Positions 26,690 to 38,201 of a stretch of 64,000 nucleotides of DNA are shown in pieces. This DNA comes from an uncultured beta proteobacterium. Lineage in GTDB: Bacteria; Pseudomonadota; Gammaproteobacteria; Burkholderiales; Burkholderiaceae_C. The DNA lies in assembly GCA_903832285.1 (NCBI GenBank), contig CAILAY010000020.1:26805-90804 (forward strand), written 5' to 3'. How positions within the stretch are numbered: position 1 is the stretch's first letter; every line of letters begins with the position of its first letter. A program made the position numbers and the translations under genes. The notes under the pieces are model-generated. The model saw nothing but the letters and a program-made list of their open reading frames with translations. It was not told the DNA's origin and did no database searches.

Positions 26690-27210
26690 TCACTTTGTCC
26701 TGCGCACGGTGTCCAGCGCGAAGAGGGAACGCTGGCCCTGTGTGTCCTGACTTTCCAGCCGCATTTGCCAGGTACCGGATTCAGGGTTCCAGGTGAACCT
26801 GTTGAAGAACGGCCCGTGGGGTACTCAAACCGAAATTCAACTGAATTTCCCAACCGCTTTCCCTTGCCGATGGCAGAGTACATGCCGCCAAACGTGTCGG
26901 TCCAATGGGCGACATATTCACCCGACGCATGGATGAAGCCAATGAGCACAATGGCTTCGTAGCGTGACGGGATGGCCGTATCCTTCATATGCAGCTGAAG
27001 AAACTGGTGCGAAAGTTCCCACGTTACGTTCAGGGTGTTTTGCTCGGTCCTTGCGTGCATCTGTCGCGTGATCAACCACGCGCCTTCCAGCTTAGACAGC
27101 AGGTCGTCATCAAAGCGGCCGCCCGGTCCATCAACCGGTTGCTGTGCTGAAGTTGATGTAGGTGCAAGTATGGCGGCGCCGAGTAGCAGAAGAAGGGGTC
27201 TGCGGTTCAT
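26690..27210 (-). pseudogene. DUF1579-like exported protein, frameshifted
   Basis: The N-terminal part (from the ATG at 27210) has a signal peptide LLLLLGAAILAPTSTSAQQ, then a lipocalin-like body: LLSKLEGAWLI, ELSHQFLQLHM, YVAHWTDTFGGMYSAIGKG and VEFRFEYP. Near 26817-26821 the frame breaks. The expected continuation GPFFNRFTWNPESG and its natural ending LDTVRRTK with TGA at 26690 are in the next frame. A single missing base explains this. It could be a real inactivation or a base-call error. The family assignment is tentative. Confidence 0.55.
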
Positions 27211-27291
27211 GGTGGCTATGATTGTGATGAAAATGCGGCCAGGTTGCTGCACAAGGGTGCCAGGTATTCGGTGCAGAAATTGTGCGGATGT

Positions 27292-29976
27292 CTACGCCAT
27301 CAGCGCTTCCAGAAGTTCCGTCTCGATGGCAATCTGTTCACGATTGTGCTGTAGCGCGGCACCGTCGATCAGGAAGCTGTCTTCCACCCGTTCGCCCAGC
27401 GTGCTGACCTTGGCCAGTTGCAAGTTGATGTGGTGTGCGGCGAGCACGCGGGCCACACTGTAGAGCAAGCCAACACGGTCGCTGGCGGAGATATTGAGCA
27501 GCCAGCGCTGCGCCTTTTCGTCGGGCCGCAAATCAACTCGCGGCGCCACAGGGAAGCTCTTGACCCGGCGCGAAACGCGCCCGCGGCGCGGCGCGGGCAG
27601 CGGTCCCTGCTCCTCGATGGTTTTTGCCAATCCGGTTTCCATCAGGTTGATAAGGTCGCGGTAGCTCTCGGGCTCGTCTGCCGTGACCACCTGAAAAGTA
27701 TCGAGCGCGTAGCCGTTTCTGGCGGTGTAGATCTTGGCGTCCAGAATGCTGAAACCGGCCTGATCGAAGTAGCCGCAGATGCGCGCAAACAGGTCGGGCT
27801 GATCAGGCGTGTACACCAGCACCTGCAGGCCTTCGCCCACGTGCGATTGGCGCGCCCGCACGGTGGCGCCCAGGCGCTGCTGGGTTCGACCTTCGGCGGG
27901 TGCAGCACCCGCCATTCGGCTGATTTCACTGCCGCGAATCGAGCGCCGCGTCAGTTGGCGCGTGTGCCAGGCGATGTCGGAGGCGTCATGGCGCATGAAG
28001 TAGCCCACGTCCAGCGTGTCCCACAGCGGCCTGTGCGCCTCAAAAGGCAGGGCGTGCAGCGCCAGGATGCTCAGTGCTTCGCGCTTGCAGGCTTCAATCT
28101 CCGCTCCCGGATCCGGCGCGCGTCCGCCCAGGCTGCGCAGCGCGAGCCGGTACAGGTCTTCGAGCAGCTTGCCCTTCCAGGCATTCCATACCTTGGGCGA
28201 GGTGCCGCGGATGTCGGCCACCGTCAGCAGATACAGTGAAGTGAGATTGCGCTCGTTGCCCACCCGTTGGGCGAAGGCGGTGATCACGTCGGGGTCGCTC
28301 AGGTCTTCCTTTTGTGCGATTCGGCTCATCGTGAGGTGTTCGCGCACCAGTAGTTCGATCAACCTGGCGTCGTCGGAGGCGACGCCGTGCTCGCGGCAAA
28401 AGCGCCGCACTTCCACTACGCCCAATTCCGAGTGATCGCCGCCGCGTCCCTTGGCAATGTCGTGAAAAAGCGCGGCCGTGTACAGCAGCCAGGGCTTGTC
28501 CCAACCCGCTGCGAGCTGAGAACAAAACGGGTATTCGTGCGCGTGCTCGGCCATGAAGAAGCGGCGCACGTTGCGCAGCACCATGAGGATGTGCTGGTCC
28601 ACCGTGTAAACGTGGAACAGGTCGTGCTGCATCTGGCCTACGATCTTGCGAAACACCCACAGGTAACGCCCCAGCACCGAGGTCTGGTTCATGAGGCGCA
28701 TGGCGTGCGTGATGCCGTCGTGTTGCTGCAGGATGGCGAGAAAAGTGGCGCGATTCACCGCGTCGCGCCGGTAGGCTGCGGTCATCACGCTGCGTGCATT
28801 GAAGAGGGCGCGCAAGGTGCGCGCCGACAATCCCTTGACTCCTACTGTGGTCTGGTAGAGAAGAAAGGTCTCCAGGATCGCGTGCGGCTGGCGCAGATAC
28901 AGGTCGTCGCTGACGACCTCGATCATGCCGGCCTTGTCGGAAAAACGCTCGTTGATGGGGCGCGGTGCGTGCGTGATCGGGTTCAGCCGTTCCTCGATGT
29001 TGAGCAGCAGGATCTGGTTCAACTGCGTCACCGCCTTGGCGGCCCAGTAATAGCGGCGCATCAGCAACTCGCTCGCGCGCAGCGGCGCCCGGTAGCGCTC
29101 GGACACGGTGCGCGCGCCGTCACTCGTCTGCGTGACGTAACCAAAGCTGTTGGCCACGACGGTTTGCAGGTCAAACACGAGCCGGTCTTCGCGCCGCTTT
29201 GCCAGCAGATGGAGCCGGGCGCGGATCAGGTTCAGCAGCGCTTCATTGCGCTTGATCTGCCGCACCTCGAAGGGCGTCGCCAGCCCATTGCGCGCGAGTT
29301 CATCCCAGGTCTTGCCCAGACCCGCAGCCTTGGAAATCCACAGTATCACCTGCAGGTCGCGCAAGCCGCCGGGCGATTCCTTGCAGTTGGGTTCGAGCGC
29401 GTAAGGCGTATTTTCCTGCCGGTTGTGACGCTGGCGCAGCTCCAGAGTTTTGGCCACGAAGAAGGCGTGTGGATCCAGCGTGCAAGCAAACTGCTTCTGG
29501 AACTGCCCATACAAAGCCGCGTTGCCGACAATGAGGCGCGACTCCAGCAGCGAGGTTTGCACCGTGACGTCGCGCTCGCTCTCACTCAGGCATTGGGCCA
29601 GGTCGCGCACGCTGGAGCCTATCTCCAGGCCAGAGTCCCAGCAACTGCCGATCAGCCCTTCAATGCGCGTCTTCAGCGCCGGGTCGTTCTCGGGTGAGAT
29701 GCCCACGGGCAAAAGCACCAGCACGTCGATATCGGAATAGGGGAACAGCTCGCCGCGACCGTAGCCACCCACAGCCAACAACGCGAGCCTGGCATCGCAG
29801 GCCTGGTCCAGACCGGCCTGGCGCCAAAGGGTCGTGAGGGTGGCGTCAGTGAGTTGCGCGAGTTGTCGCAGGCTGGAGCGCACGCCGCGGGTGGAGGCGC
29901 CGCTGTCCTGAACGGTCTGCAGCACGGCGGCCTTTTGGGCGCGGTACTGATCGCGCAGCGATGGCGTTGCAGTCAT
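27292..29976 (-). CDS. glnD: [protein-PII] uridylyltransferase / uridylyl-removing enzyme
   Basis: An 894-residue bifunctional nitrogen sensor that uridylylates PII (GlnB, encoded at 46112) when glutamine is low and removes UMP when it is high. Modules: nucleotidyltransferase with [20 protein letters not shown] near residues 67-86, the HD domain with [15 protein letters not shown] near residue 500, and two C-terminal ACT domains ([20 protein letters not shown] and [20 protein letters not shown]) that sense glutamine. Full length. Adjacent to map, as is common in betaproteobacteria. Confidence 0.98.
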   Translation of the reverse strand: MTATPSLRDQYRAQKAAVLQTVQDSGASTRGVRSSLRQLAQLTDATLTTLWRQAGLDQACDARLALLAVGGYGRGELFPYSDIDVLVLLPVGISPENDPALKTRIEGLIGSCWDSGLEIGSSVRDLAQCLSESERDVTVQTSLLESRLIVGNAALYGQFQKQFACTLDPHAFFVAKTLELRQRHNRQENTPYALEPNCKESPGGLRDLQVILWISKAAGLGKTWDELARNGLATPFEVRQIKRNEALLNLIRARLHLLAKRREDRLVFDLQTVVANSFGYVTQTSDGARTVSERYRAPLRASELLMRRYYWAAKAVTQLNQILLLNIEERLNPITHAPRPINERFSDKAGMIEVVSDDLYLRQPHAILETFLLYQTTVGVKGLSARTLRALFNARSVMTAAYRRDAVNRATFLAILQQHDGITHAMRLMNQTSVLGRYLWVFRKIVGQMQHDLFHVYTVDQHILMVLRNVRRFFMAEHAHEYPFCSQLAAGWDKPWLLYTAALFHDIAKGRGGDHSELGVVEVRRFCREHGVASDDARLIELLVREHLTMSRIAQKEDLSDPDVITAFAQRVGNERNLTSLYLLTVADIRGTSPKVWNAWKGKLLEDLYRLALRSLGGRAPDPGAEIEACKREALSILALHALPFEAHRPLWDTLDVGYFMRHDASDIAWHTRQLTRRSIRGSEISRMAGAAPAEGRTQQRLGATVRARQSHVGEGLQVLVYTPDQPDLFARICGYFDQAGFSILDAKIYTARNGYALDTFQVVTADEPESYRDLINLMETGLAKTIEEQGPLPAPRRGRVSRRVKSFPVAPRVDLRPDEKAQRWLLNISASDRVGLLYSVARVLAAHHINLQLAKVSTLGERVEDSFLIDGAALQHNREQIAIETELLEALMA

Positions 29977-30004
29977 TGTTTCGAGGCGGCTTGCCTTGAA
30001 CGCA

Positions 30005-30811
30005 TCAATTCACTGAAACAAATGCCGGGACGGGTGGGCACCCATCCGACAGGGTCAACACCTCGTAGCCGGTGGGAGTGACGAGGATCGTGTGCTCCCA
30101 CTGCGCCGACAGAGAGTGGTCCTTCGTGACGATGGTCCAGCCGTCGCCCAGTTCCTTGATCTCCTTGCGCCCCGCGTTGAGCATGGGCTCGATCGTGAGC
30201 GTCATGCCGGCCCTGAGTTCATCCAGCGTTCCAGGCTTTCCGTAGTGCAGCACCTGCGGCTCTTCATGGAATTTCTGGCCAATGCCGTGGCCACAGAACT
30301 CGCGCACCACACTCAGGCCATGGCCTTCGGCAAATTTCTGGATCGCGTGGCCGATGTCGCCCAGGTGCGCACCTGGCCTGACCTGCAGGATACCGCGCCA
30401 CAGCGCATCGTAGGTCAGGGCGCACAGGCGCTTGGCAGCGATGGACGCCTCACCCACGAGGTACATGCGGCTGGAGTCGCCGTGCCAGCCGTCCTTGATG
30501 ACGGTGACGTCCACGTTCAGGATGTCGCCCTTCTTCAAAGGTTTGTCGTTGGGGATGCCGTGGCAGACTTGGTGGTTGATGGAAGTGCAGATGGACTTCG
30601 GATAGGGGTTGCGCCCGGAGGGATCGTAGTTCAGCGGCGCCGAGATGGCATGCAATACCTTCGTGGTGTAGTCCTCGGCCAGCTGGTCCAACTCATTGGT
30701 CGTGACGCCAGGTTTCACGAAGGGGGTCAGGTAGTCCAGCACCTGCGCCGTCAATCGGCCCGCGATGCGCATGCCGTTGATTCCGGCCTCGTCTTTGATG
30801 GTGATGGTCAT
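30005..30811 (-). CDS. map: methionine aminopeptidase type I
   Basis: A 268-residue cytosolic metallopeptidase that removes the initiator methionine. The metal ligands are visible in [15 protein letters not shown] (two Asp), [12 protein letters not shown] (His), TIEPML (Glu) and WEHTILV (Glu). A full-length type Ia enzyme without N-terminal extension. It lies just upstream of glnD on the same strand with a 28-bp gap, and is divergent from purL. Confidence 0.97.
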   Translation of the reverse strand: MTITIKDEAGINGMRIAGRLTAQVLDYLTPFVKPGVTTNELDQLAEDYTTKVLHAISAPLNYDPSGRNPYPKSICTSINHQVCHGIPNDKPLKKGDILNVDVTVIKDGWHGDSSRMYLVGEASIAAKRLCALTYDALWRGILQVRPGAHLGDIGHAIQKFAEGHGLSVVREFCGHGIGQKFHEEPQVLHYGKPGTLDELRAGMTLTIEPMLNAGRKEIKELGDGWTIVTKDHSLSAQWEHTILVTPTGYEVLTLSDGCPPVPAFVSVN

Positions 30812-30971
30812 GGGTCCGGATTATCCCCGAGGCCGTGAATCTGAACCGGACAGCCCGGATCAACCCCACAGCTAAAATCGAACCCAGTGCGGGCCAGCAC
30901 ACCGAGCGGGTCCGTGGGTCCCGCGCGACCAGCCTCCAAAAACGTCAACACCCTCTAACGAGTTCAGCACC

Positions 30972-33900
30972 GTGACCCTGCATATTTCCCCTTTCGACGG
31001 TGCCCCGCTCGGCATCAATGCCTTGAGCGAATTCCGCGTGCAGCAACTGCTGCCGCGCCTGCAAGCGGTCAGCGTCAAGGTCAACGGCGTCTCGGCCCGG
31101 TTTGTGCATCTGGTGGCGAGTGACCAACCGCTGAGTACGGAACAAGTGCAGCGCCTCGACGCCCTGTTGCAATACGGCGAGCCTCATGCCGGATCGATGG
31201 AGGGCGAACTGCTGGTGGTGACGCCGCGCTTCGGCACCGTCTCGCCGTGGGCTTCGAAGGCCACCGACATTGCGCACAATTGCGGCCTCAACGTGCGCCG
31301 CATCGAGCGCATCACAGAGTACCGTGTCAGCTTGCAGGCGGAACTGCTGGGCAAGGCGACGTTGAGCGAAGAACAGCGCCAACAGATCGCGGTGCTGCTG
31401 CACGACCGGATGACCGAGAACGTGATGGCAGATCGTTCTCTGGCTTGCGGCCTGTTTGCCGCGATGCCCGCCGCTGCCATGGAGCAGATCGACGTCTTGC
31501 AGGGAGGCAAGGTGGCGTTGGAGCAGGCCAACATCAAGTTTGGTCTGGCACTGGCCGTGGACGAGATCGACTACCTCGTGGCCGCGTTTCGGGGATTGAG
31601 GCGCAATCCCACGGATGTGGAATTGATGATGTTCGCCCAGGCCAACAGCGAGCATTGCCGGCACAAGATTTTTAACGCGCAGTTCACGCTCGATGGTGTG
31701 GCGCAGGACAAGAGTCTGTTCGGCATGATCCGCCACACGCACCAGACCAGCCCGCAGTACATGATCGTCGCCTATTCCGACAACGCCTCGGTGATGGAAG
31801 GCACGCAGGTGCAGCGTTTCATTGCCAAGTCCAATGATGCCAACAGCGCACCGAGCTATCAAAAAGAGAGCGCCCTGAGCCACGTGCTGATGAAGGTGGA
31901 GACACACAACCACCCCACGGCGATCTCACCCTTCCCCGGTGCCTCCACCGGCGCAGGCGGCGAAATCCGCGATGAAGGCGCCACCGGCCGTGGCTCCAAG
32001 CCCAAAGCTGGTCTCACGGGCTTTACCGTTTCGAAAATCAATTGGGGTCAGATTCCAATTAATTGTCAAAACGAGAAAAATGAAAAGAATTGGAATCTGA
32101 CCCCAATTAGTGACAAGCCGGAGCACATTGCCAGCGCCTTGCAGATCATGCTCGAGGGGCCGCTGGGTGGGGCGGCGTTCAACAACGAGTTCGGGCGTCC
32201 CAATCTGCTGGGCTACTTTCGCGAGTACGAGCAGGTCATTGCCTCGGACGTGGACAGCATCCGGCGCGGCTACCACAAGCCCATCATGATCGCCGGTGGC
32301 TTGGGCACCATCGACGCCGGACAGACGCACAAGATCGCATTCCCGGCGGGCAGCATGTTGATCCAGTTGGGCGGGCCCGGCATGCGCATCGGCATGGGCG
32401 GCAGCGCGGCCAGCTCTCTCGCCACGGGTGCCAACGCGGCCCATCTGGATTTCGATTCGGTGCAACGCGGCAACCCGGAGATGCAACGGCGCGCGCAGGA
32501 AGTCATCAACCATTGCTGGACCCTGCTTGAGGCCAACCCCATCCTGGCGATCCACGACGTGGGCGCCGGTGGCTTGAGCAACGCGTTCCCTGAGCTGACC
32601 AACGATGCCGGATGCGGTGCACGTTTTGATCTGCGCACGGTGCCGCTGGAAGAATCGGGCTTGGCGCCCAAGGAAATCTGGTGCAACGAAAGCCAGGAGC
32701 GCTACGTGATAGCGATCGCGCCCGAGTCGCTGGAACTTTTCAAATCATTCTGCGAACGCGAGCGCTGCCCGTTTGCGGTGGTCGGTGTAGCGACCGATGA
32801 GCGCCAACTGGTGCTGGCCGACAGGGACGCCGAGACGCCGGTGGATATGCCGATGAACGTCTTGCTTGGCAAGCCGCCCAAGATGCACCGGGACGTGAAG
32901 AGCGTGCAGCGCCAATTCGCGCCCATCGACCTGAACGGCGTGGACCTGCAGCAGGCTGCGATTCAGGTCCTGTCCAACCCGACGGTGGCGAGCAAGCGTT
33001 TCCTCATCACCATCGGCGACCGGACGGTGGGCGGACTCACGCACCGCGATCAGATGGTCGGACCGTGGCAAGTGCCGGTAGCCGATTGCGCCGTGACTCT
33101 GGCCGATTACCAAGGCTTTGCCGGCGAGGTGATGGCCATGGGCGAGCGCACGCCGCTGGCGAGCCTGAACGCCGCCGCATCCGGCCGCATGGCGGTGGCC
33201 GAGGCCATCACGAATCTGCTGGCCGCTCCGATTGAGCTACCACGAGTGAAGCTCTCGGCCAACTGGATGGCGGCTTGTGGCGAGCCGGGCGAGGACGCCG
33301 ATCTGTATGCCACCGTCAAGGCCGTGGGCATGGAACTGTGCCCCGCTTTAGGCATATCCATTCCGGTGGGCAAGGATTCGCTCTCGATGCGCACGCAGTG
33401 GACCGACCCGGCGAACGCCGAGGCCAGGAAGGTGACGTCTCCGGTATCGCTCATTGTCACAGCGTTCGCGACGCTGGCCGATGTGCGCGGCACACTCACG
33501 CCCCAACTCAATGGCACTGAAGAAGATACAACGCTGGTGCTGATCGATCTGGGCAAGGGGGCCAAGCGCATGGGTGCCAGCATCCTGGCGCAGGTGTTGA
33601 ACCAGGCCGGTGGCGAGGTGCCCGATCTGCACCAACCGCAGGACCTGATCAATCTGGTGAACGCCGTCAACGAATTGCGCGCAAGAGGCCAGATCCTGGC
33701 CTATCACGACCGCAGCGACGGTGGCCTCTTCGCGACGGTGTGCGAGATGGCCTTCGCCGGCCATGTGGGCGTGTCGCTCAATGTCGATCTGCTCGTGACC
33801 GAGGGCGACGGCGTGAGCGACAGCCGCATGGATGCGGGGGATAGCAAGAACTGGGCGGGGCAGGTCGGTGCAAGACGTGACGATGCAACGCTGAGATCGC

Positions 33901-35027
33901 TGTTCAACGAAGAGCTGGGTGTCGTGCTGCAGGTGCGCACGGCTGAGCGCAATGACGTGATGCGGGCCCTGCGAGACCATGGGCTAAGTGCCCACAGCCA
34001 CTTCGTTGGCAAGACCCGACCCGAGAGTTCGGAGGTCGATTTCGGCAAGGGCGAAGTGCAGGTCTGGCGCGACGCCAAATGCATTTTCAGCGCCCGGCTT
34101 GCCGACCTGCATCAGGTCTGGGACGCGTTCAGCTGGCGCATCTGCCAGCAGCGCGACAACCCCCGTTGTGCCGATGCCGAACACGCTTCCACCGGCGCGC
34201 AGTCGGACCCGGGTTTGCACCAGCATTTGACGTTTATTCCTTACTCACCGGGGTTGCTGTTGTCGCGTCCCAAGGTGGCGGTGTTGCGCGAACAGGGAGT
34301 GAACTCGCAGATCGAGATGGCCTACGCGTTTGCCGAGGCCGGCTTTGACGCCGTGGACGTGCACATGACCGATCTGCAGACGGGCCGCGCCAGACTGCAG
34401 GACTTCGCTGGCGTCGTGGCCTGCGGCGGCTTCAGCTACGGCGATACGCTGGGTGCCGGCATTGGCTGGGCGCGCTCCATCACCTTCAACGCAGGAATGG
34501 CGGAGCAGTTTCAAACCTTCTTTGCACGCAGCGACACCTTCGGTCTGGGCGTTTGCAATGGCTGCCAGATGTTTGCCGAGTTGGCCGACATCATCCCCGG
34601 AGCGGCAAATTGGCCACGCTTCACAACCAACCAGAGCGAGCGCTTTGAGGCACGCTTGTCCATGGTGGAAATACTTGACTCGCCGAGCCTGTTCCTGCGG
34701 GGCATGGCTGGAAGTCGGCTACCGATCGCCGTTGCACACGGGGAGGGTTTTGCCAACTTCACGCATCGCGGTGACGCAAGTCAGGCGATCGGCGCCATGC
34801 GCTTCGTCGACAACGTCGGGCGCGGCACGGAGGCCTATCCTGCCAATCCGAATGGCAGCCCGGGCGGGCTCACGGCAGTGACCACAGCCGACGGTCGCTT
34901 CACTGCCATGATGCCGCACCCCGAGCGTGTGTTTCGCAACATCCAGATGAGTTGGAGCGCAGGCCACGTCAACGACTTCAGTCCCTGGATGCAACTCTGG
35001 CGCAACGCGCGTCGCTGGGTAGGTTGA
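30972..35027 (+). CDS. purL: phosphoribosylformylglycinamidine synthase with in-frame insertion
   Basis: A 1351-residue large-type FGAM synthase of purine synthesis, ATP- and glutamine-dependent. It has an N-terminal PurS-like domain, two AIRS-like domains ([46 protein letters not shown]) and a C-terminal glutaminase with the catalytic cysteine in GVCNGCQMF and the triad end MMPHPERVF. Residues 357-379 (INWGQIPI...WNLTPI) are encoded by a palindromic 69-bp insertion (32040-32108) placed in a loop before [13 protein letters not shown]. The rest is intact, so the enzyme is probably functional. The start codon is GTG. Confidence 0.97.
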   Translation: MTLHISPFDGAPLGINALSEFRVQQLLPRLQAVSVKVNGVSARFVHLVASDQPLSTEQVQRLDALLQYGEPHAGSMEGELLVVTPRFGTVSPWASKATDIAHNCGLNVRRIERITEYRVSLQAELLGKATLSEEQRQQIAVLLHDRMTENVMADRSLACGLFAAMPAAAMEQIDVLQGGKVALEQANIKFGLALAVDEIDYLVAAFRGLRRNPTDVELMMFAQANSEHCRHKIFNAQFTLDGVAQDKSLFGMIRHTHQTSPQYMIVAYSDNASVMEGTQVQRFIAKSNDANSAPSYQKESALSHVLMKVETHNHPTAISPFPGASTGAGGEIRDEGATGRGSKPKAGLTGFTVSKINWGQIPINCQNEKNEKNWNLTPISDKPEHIASALQIMLEGPLGGAAFNNEFGRPNLLGYFREYEQVIASDVDSIRRGYHKPIMIAGGLGTIDAGQTHKIAFPAGSMLIQLGGPGMRIGMGGSAASSLATGANAAHLDFDSVQRGNPEMQRRAQEVINHCWTLLEANPILAIHDVGAGGLSNAFPELTNDAGCGARFDLRTVPLEESGLAPKEIWCNESQERYVIAIAPESLELFKSFCERERCPFAVVGVATDERQLVLADRDAETPVDMPMNVLLGKPPKMHRDVKSVQRQFAPIDLNGVDLQQAAIQVLSNPTVASKRFLITIGDRTVGGLTHRDQMVGPWQVPVADCAVTLADYQGFAGEVMAMGERTPLASLNAAASGRMAVAEAITNLLAAPIELPRVKLSANWMAACGEPGEDADLYATVKAVGMELCPALGISIPVGKDSLSMRTQWTDPANAEARKVTSPVSLIVTAFATLADVRGTLTPQLNGTEEDTTLVLIDLGKGAKRMGASILAQVLNQAGGEVPDLHQPQDLINLVNAVNELRARGQILAYHDRSDGGLFATVCEMAFAGHVGVSLNVDLLVTEGDGVSDSRMDAGDSKNWAGQVGARRDDATLRSLFNEELGVVLQVRTAERNDVMRALRDHGLSAHSHFVGKTRPESSEVDFGKGEVQVWRDAKCIFSARLADLHQVWDAFSWRICQQRDNPRCADAEHASTGAQSDPGLHQHLTFIPYSPGLLLSRPKVAVLREQGVNSQIEMAYAFAEAGFDAVDVHMTDLQTGRARLQDFAGVVACGGFSYGDTLGAGIGWARSITFNAGMAEQFQTFFARSDTFGLGVCNGCQMFAELADIIPGAANWPRFTTNQSERFEARLSMVEILDSPSLFLRGMAGSRLPIAVAHGEGFANFTHRGDASQAIGAMRFVDNVGRGTEAYPANPNGSPGGLTAVTTADGRFTAMMPHPERVFRNIQMSWSAGHVNDFSPWMQLWRNARRWVG
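32040..32108. repeat. 69-bp palindromic element inserted in frame in purL
   Basis: Perfect 21-bp inverted repeats (32040-32060 and 32088-32108), beginning AATTGGGGTCAGATTCC, flank a 27-bp AT-rich loop. The total of 69 bp equals 23 codons and contains no in-frame stop. The GGGGTCAG / CTGACCCC ends recur in the hairpin upstream of ppa and near the repeats after ppa. The sequence is far more AT-rich than the surrounding purL. It looks like a REP-type mobile palindrome. Confidence 0.85.
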
Positions 35028-35644
35028 TGCCGGTCCAGCGGCGGCTACCGTGCGAGGCTGTTTCTTCGAACCCGGAATTTCGGGCTCTGGCGTCCATTCG
35101 GGGCATCGCGGTGGATCTGCGCTACGCCGGGTGCGATAACTTTGTCGGACGAAACCTCTACGGTGACTTGAACTGTGCCTGGCTGCAGCGCGAGGCTGCC
35201 GCAGGCTTGGAGCGCGCGGCGTCGATGTTGGGACAAGGGTATCCCGCATTGACGCTGCTGGTGCTCGATGCGCTGCGCCCGCATCGGGTGCAGCAGCAAC
35301 TGTGGCAGCACCTGGAGGGAACGGAACTGCGGTCATACCTTGCGGACCCCGCGCGCGGATCCATCCACTCCTTTGGCATGGCCGTCGATGTGACGCTGAT
35401 GGACGATACCGGTACCGCGCTGGATATGGGAACCGGCTTTGACGACCTGTCCGAGTTGTCGCATCCGGATCTTGAAGACGCGCATCTGGCGCAGGGTCGT
35501 TTGAGCCCGGAGCAGTTTGCGAACCGCATGGTCCTGCGCAACGCGATGTGCGGGAGCGGATTTCGCGCCATCCACAGCGAGTGGTGGCACTTCGATTTCG
35601 GCGACCGTGATCTGATCCGCCAGCACTACTTGCGCATCGATTGA
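35027..35644 (+). CDS. D-alanyl-D-alanine dipeptidase (M15 family, VanX/DdpX type)
   Basis: A 205-residue zinc peptidase. The zinc site is SIHSFGMAVDV (His and Asp) and the catalytic/zinc segment is SEWWHFDFGD. These match the SxHxxGxAxD and ExxWH patterns of D-Ala-D-Ala dipeptidases, which recycle cell-wall dipeptides. The ATG at 35027 overlaps the purL stop as TGATG, so translation is coupled; the ORF upstream of it is only purL in another frame. No signal peptide is seen, so it is probably cytosolic. Confidence 0.9.
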   Translation: MPVQRRLPCEAVSSNPEFRALASIRGIAVDLRYAGCDNFVGRNLYGDLNCAWLQREAAAGLERAASMLGQGYPALTLLVLDALRPHRVQQQLWQHLEGTELRSYLADPARGSIHSFGMAVDVTLMDDTGTALDMGTGFDDLSELSHPDLEDAHLAQGRLSPEQFANRMVLRNAMCGSGFRAIHSEWWHFDFGDRDLIRQHYLRID

Positions 35645-35675
35645 CCCAGTAGCTGCGCCCTGCCGGGCGCACACG

Positions 35676-35699
35676 AAAAAGGCCCGCGTTGTGCGGGCC
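35676..35699 (-). terminator. intrinsic terminator of hppA
   Basis: Read on the minus strand: stem GGCCCGC / GCGGGCC (7 bp, loop of five) followed by TTTTT. It lies about 40 bp beyond the hppA stop. On the plus strand the hairpin is followed by only a weak T stretch, so it mainly serves hppA. Confidence 0.8.
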
Positions 35700-35740
35700 C
35701 TGGTTTGATGCGCATCGGAGCCAAGCCCCGACCGGGGATA

Positions 35741-37819
35741 TCAACCGCCGTGAATCCTCATCATCACCGGCACGATCAGCAGCGCCACGATGTTGATGAT
35801 CTTGATCAGTGGGTTTACGGCCGGGCCGGCGGTGTCCTTGTAGGGGTCGCCCACGGTGTCACCGGTGACAGCGGACTTGTGCGCTTCGGAGCCCTTGCCG
35901 CCAAAGTTGCCGTCTTCGATGTACTTCTTGGCGTTGTCCCAGGCACCGCCGCCGGTACACATGGAAATCGCCACGAACAGACCGGTCACGATCGTGCCCA
36001 TCAGCAGGCCACCCAGCGCCTTGGGGCCGAGGATCAGGCCGACCAGAATCGGCACCACCACCGGCAGCAGCGACGGGATCATCATTTCCTTTATGGCAGC
36101 GGTCGTGAGCATATCGACAGCGGTGTCGTACTCGGGTTTGGCCGTGCCTTCCATGATGCCCTTGATCTCGCGGAACTGGCGCCGCACTTCCACCACCACG
36201 GAGCCGGCAGCGCGGCCCACCGCCTCCATCGCCATCGCGCCAAAGAGGTAGGGGATAAGACCACCAATGAACAAACCGATGATGACCAGCGGGTCCTTCA
36301 GATCAAAGCTGATGGCGTGGCCATAGCCTTCGAGCTTGTGCGTGTAGTCGGCAAACAGCACCAGCGCGGCCAGGCCGGCGGAACCGATGGCGTAGCCCTT
36401 GGTCACAGCCTTGGTGGTGTTGCCCACCGCGTCCAGCGGATCGGTGATGTCGCGCACGCTGGCGGGCATCTCGGACATTTCGGCGATACCGCCGGCGTTG
36501 TCGGTGATGGGGCCGTACGCGTCCAGCGCCACCACGATGCCAGCCATGCTGAGCATGGACGTGGCAGCGACGGCGACGCCATACAGGCCAGCCAGCCAGT
36601 AGGCGGTACCGATGGCCATGCAGACGAAAATCACGGGCCATGCGGTGGAACGCATGGACACGCCGAGGCCGGCAATGATGTTCGTGCCGTGTCCCGTGGT
36701 GGAGGCTTGCGCAATGTGGCGCACGGGTGCGTATTGCGTGCCGGTGTAGTACTCGGTGATGACCACCAGCGCTGCGGTCAGGATCAGGCCGACGGCGCAG
36801 GCACCAAACAGCGCCGTTGCCGTGACCAGGCTGCCGTCAGCCAGCTTGATGGCTGTTGGGAACAGGCTCTGGGTCACGAAGTAGAAGGCGATGAGCGACA
36901 GGATGCCGGCGACGGCCAGACCCTTGTACAGCGCCGGCATGACGTTCTTCATGCCGGGCGAGGCCTTGACGAAGAAGCAGCCGATGATGGAGGCGACGAT
37001 GGACACCGCGCCCAGTGCCAGCGGGTACATCACCGCTACCGTGCCCACGCTCGTCAGCAGCAACGCGCCCAGCACCATGGTCGCGATCAAGGTCACTGCG
37101 TAGGTTTCAAAAAGGTCCGCGGCCATGCCGGCGCAGTCGCCCACGTTGTCGCCCACGTTGTCGGCGATCACGGCCGGGTTGCGCGGGTCGTCTTCCGGAA
37201 TGCCCGCTTCAACCTTGCCCACCAGATCCGCGCCCACATCCGCACCCTTGGTGAAAATGCCGCCGCCCAGACGGGCAAAAATGGAAATGAGCGAGGAGCC
37301 GAAGGCAAAGCCGATCAGCGGATTGAGCAACTCAGCCAGGGTTTGCGTGGTGTTGGGTCCGGCACTGCTGACCAGGAACCAGTAGAAACCGGTCACACCC
37401 AGCAGACCCAGTCCCACCACCAGCATGCCGGTGATGGCGCCGCCACGAAACGCCACGTCCAGCGCCGGGCCAATGCCTTTGGTGGCGGCTTGCGCGGTGC
37501 GCACGTTGGCGCGCACCGAGATGTTCATGCCGATGAAGCCGCAGGCGCCTGAGAGCACGGCACCCACGACGAAACCGGTGGCCGTCAGGAAGTCCAGAAA
37601 CGCAGCGATAAGTACCGTGAGCACCACGCCCACCATGGCGATGGTTTTGTATTGACGCGCCAGGTAGGCCGCCGCCCCGGTTTGAATGGCGGCGGCAATT
37701 TCTTGCATCCGCGCATTGCCTGCGTCTTGGGAAAGAATCCAACTGCGCGTCCAGAAGCCGTAAGCCACGGCGATGAACCCGCAGACGAGCGCCAGAATCA
37801 GCGCTGAGTTGCCAGACAT
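35741..37819 (-). CDS. hppA: membrane H+-translocating pyrophosphatase
   Basis: A 692-residue protein with about 16 membrane helices that couples PPi hydrolysis to proton export. The substrate-binding motif is [18 protein letters not shown], followed by [29 protein letters not shown] with the acidic clusters, and a C-terminal [31 protein letters not shown] has lysine where K+-dependent enzymes have alanine, which marks the K+-independent class. The start has GGAG seven bases upstream. It stands opposite soluble ppa. Confidence 0.97.
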   Translation of the reverse strand: MSGNSALILALVCGFIAVAYGFWTRSWILSQDAGNARMQEIAAAIQTGAAAYLARQYKTIAMVGVVLTVLIAAFLDFLTATGFVVGAVLSGACGFIGMNISVRANVRTAQAATKGIGPALDVAFRGGAITGMLVVGLGLLGVTGFYWFLVSSAGPNTTQTLAELLNPLIGFAFGSSLISIFARLGGGIFTKGADVGADLVGKVEAGIPEDDPRNPAVIADNVGDNVGDCAGMAADLFETYAVTLIATMVLGALLLTSVGTVAVMYPLALGAVSIVASIIGCFFVKASPGMKNVMPALYKGLAVAGILSLIAFYFVTQSLFPTAIKLADGSLVTATALFGACAVGLILTAALVVITEYYTGTQYAPVRHIAQASTTGHGTNIIAGLGVSMRSTAWPVIFVCMAIGTAYWLAGLYGVAVAATSMLSMAGIVVALDAYGPITDNAGGIAEMSEMPASVRDITDPLDAVGNTTKAVTKGYAIGSAGLAALVLFADYTHKLEGYGHAISFDLKDPLVIIGLFIGGLIPYLFGAMAMEAVGRAAGSVVVEVRRQFREIKGIMEGTAKPEYDTAVDMLTTAAIKEMMIPSLLPVVVPILVGLILGPKALGGLLMGTIVTGLFVAISMCTGGGAWDNAKKYIEDGNFGGKGSEAHKSAVTGDTVGDPYKDTAGPAVNPLIKIINIVALLIVPVMMRIHGG

Positions 37820-38201
37820 AGAGATCTCCTAAAGGATTGTTGTTTCGCTCGGGAAGGAACAGTTCGCGCTTGCGCGGTGTTCCCGCTGAGTTGCTTCCTC
37901 GTGCTGCTGCGGCAGGTGAGTGCGCAGCGCAGCCGATTGGCCAACCCGCGCAATGTACTTTGAAAACCCTTGCGTTAACTTACTGGGAAAGCGGCCCGTC
38001 AGTAAAATGAGGGTTAATACTTACTGAGAATCTGTGGGACAGAGGTTACTGGGGTCAGACACCAATTTCGCTGCGGCGCTTTGCGCCGCATCTTAAGATC
38101 GAGCCATCGGTTCGGCGAATTTGGGCGCTGACCCCAAAAACCCAGCTCCGTCCCCAATTGCTCAAGTGCTCCCTGATCTACCTCACTACAAAGAGACCGC
38201 C
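37820..38201. other. divergent hppA-ppa intergenic region
   Basis: A 382-bp gap. The left part (to about 38030) must carry the hppA promoter. The right part is occupied by a composite palindrome, listed separately at 38032-38155. The ppa ribosome site is AAGAGA, about six bases before its ATG. No credible gene is present. Confidence 0.5.
38032..38155. repeat. composite REP-like palindrome upstream of ppa
   Basis: Nested inverted repeats. The outer end GTGGGACAG (38032-38040) faces GCTCCGTCCCC near 38145. Inside that, GGGGTCAG...ACCAATTTCGC (about 38051-38071) faces GCGAATTTGGGCGCTGACCCC (about 38115-38135). At the core is the hairpin TGCGGCGC-TTT-GCGCCGCA. The ends match those of the purL insertion and of the GGGACAG repeats, so this seems to join both families. 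Confidence 0.6.

Noticed and set aside
28387..29697. Plus-strand ORF of 436 codons inside glnD
   Set aside because: Antisense to a complete, well-conserved glnD; composition is typical of a shadow frame.
35705..37552. Plus-strand ORF of 615 codons across hppA
   Set aside because: It is an antisense shadow of hppA, rich in His, Gly and Asp as expected from reading the opposite strand of a membrane protein; no family resemblance.
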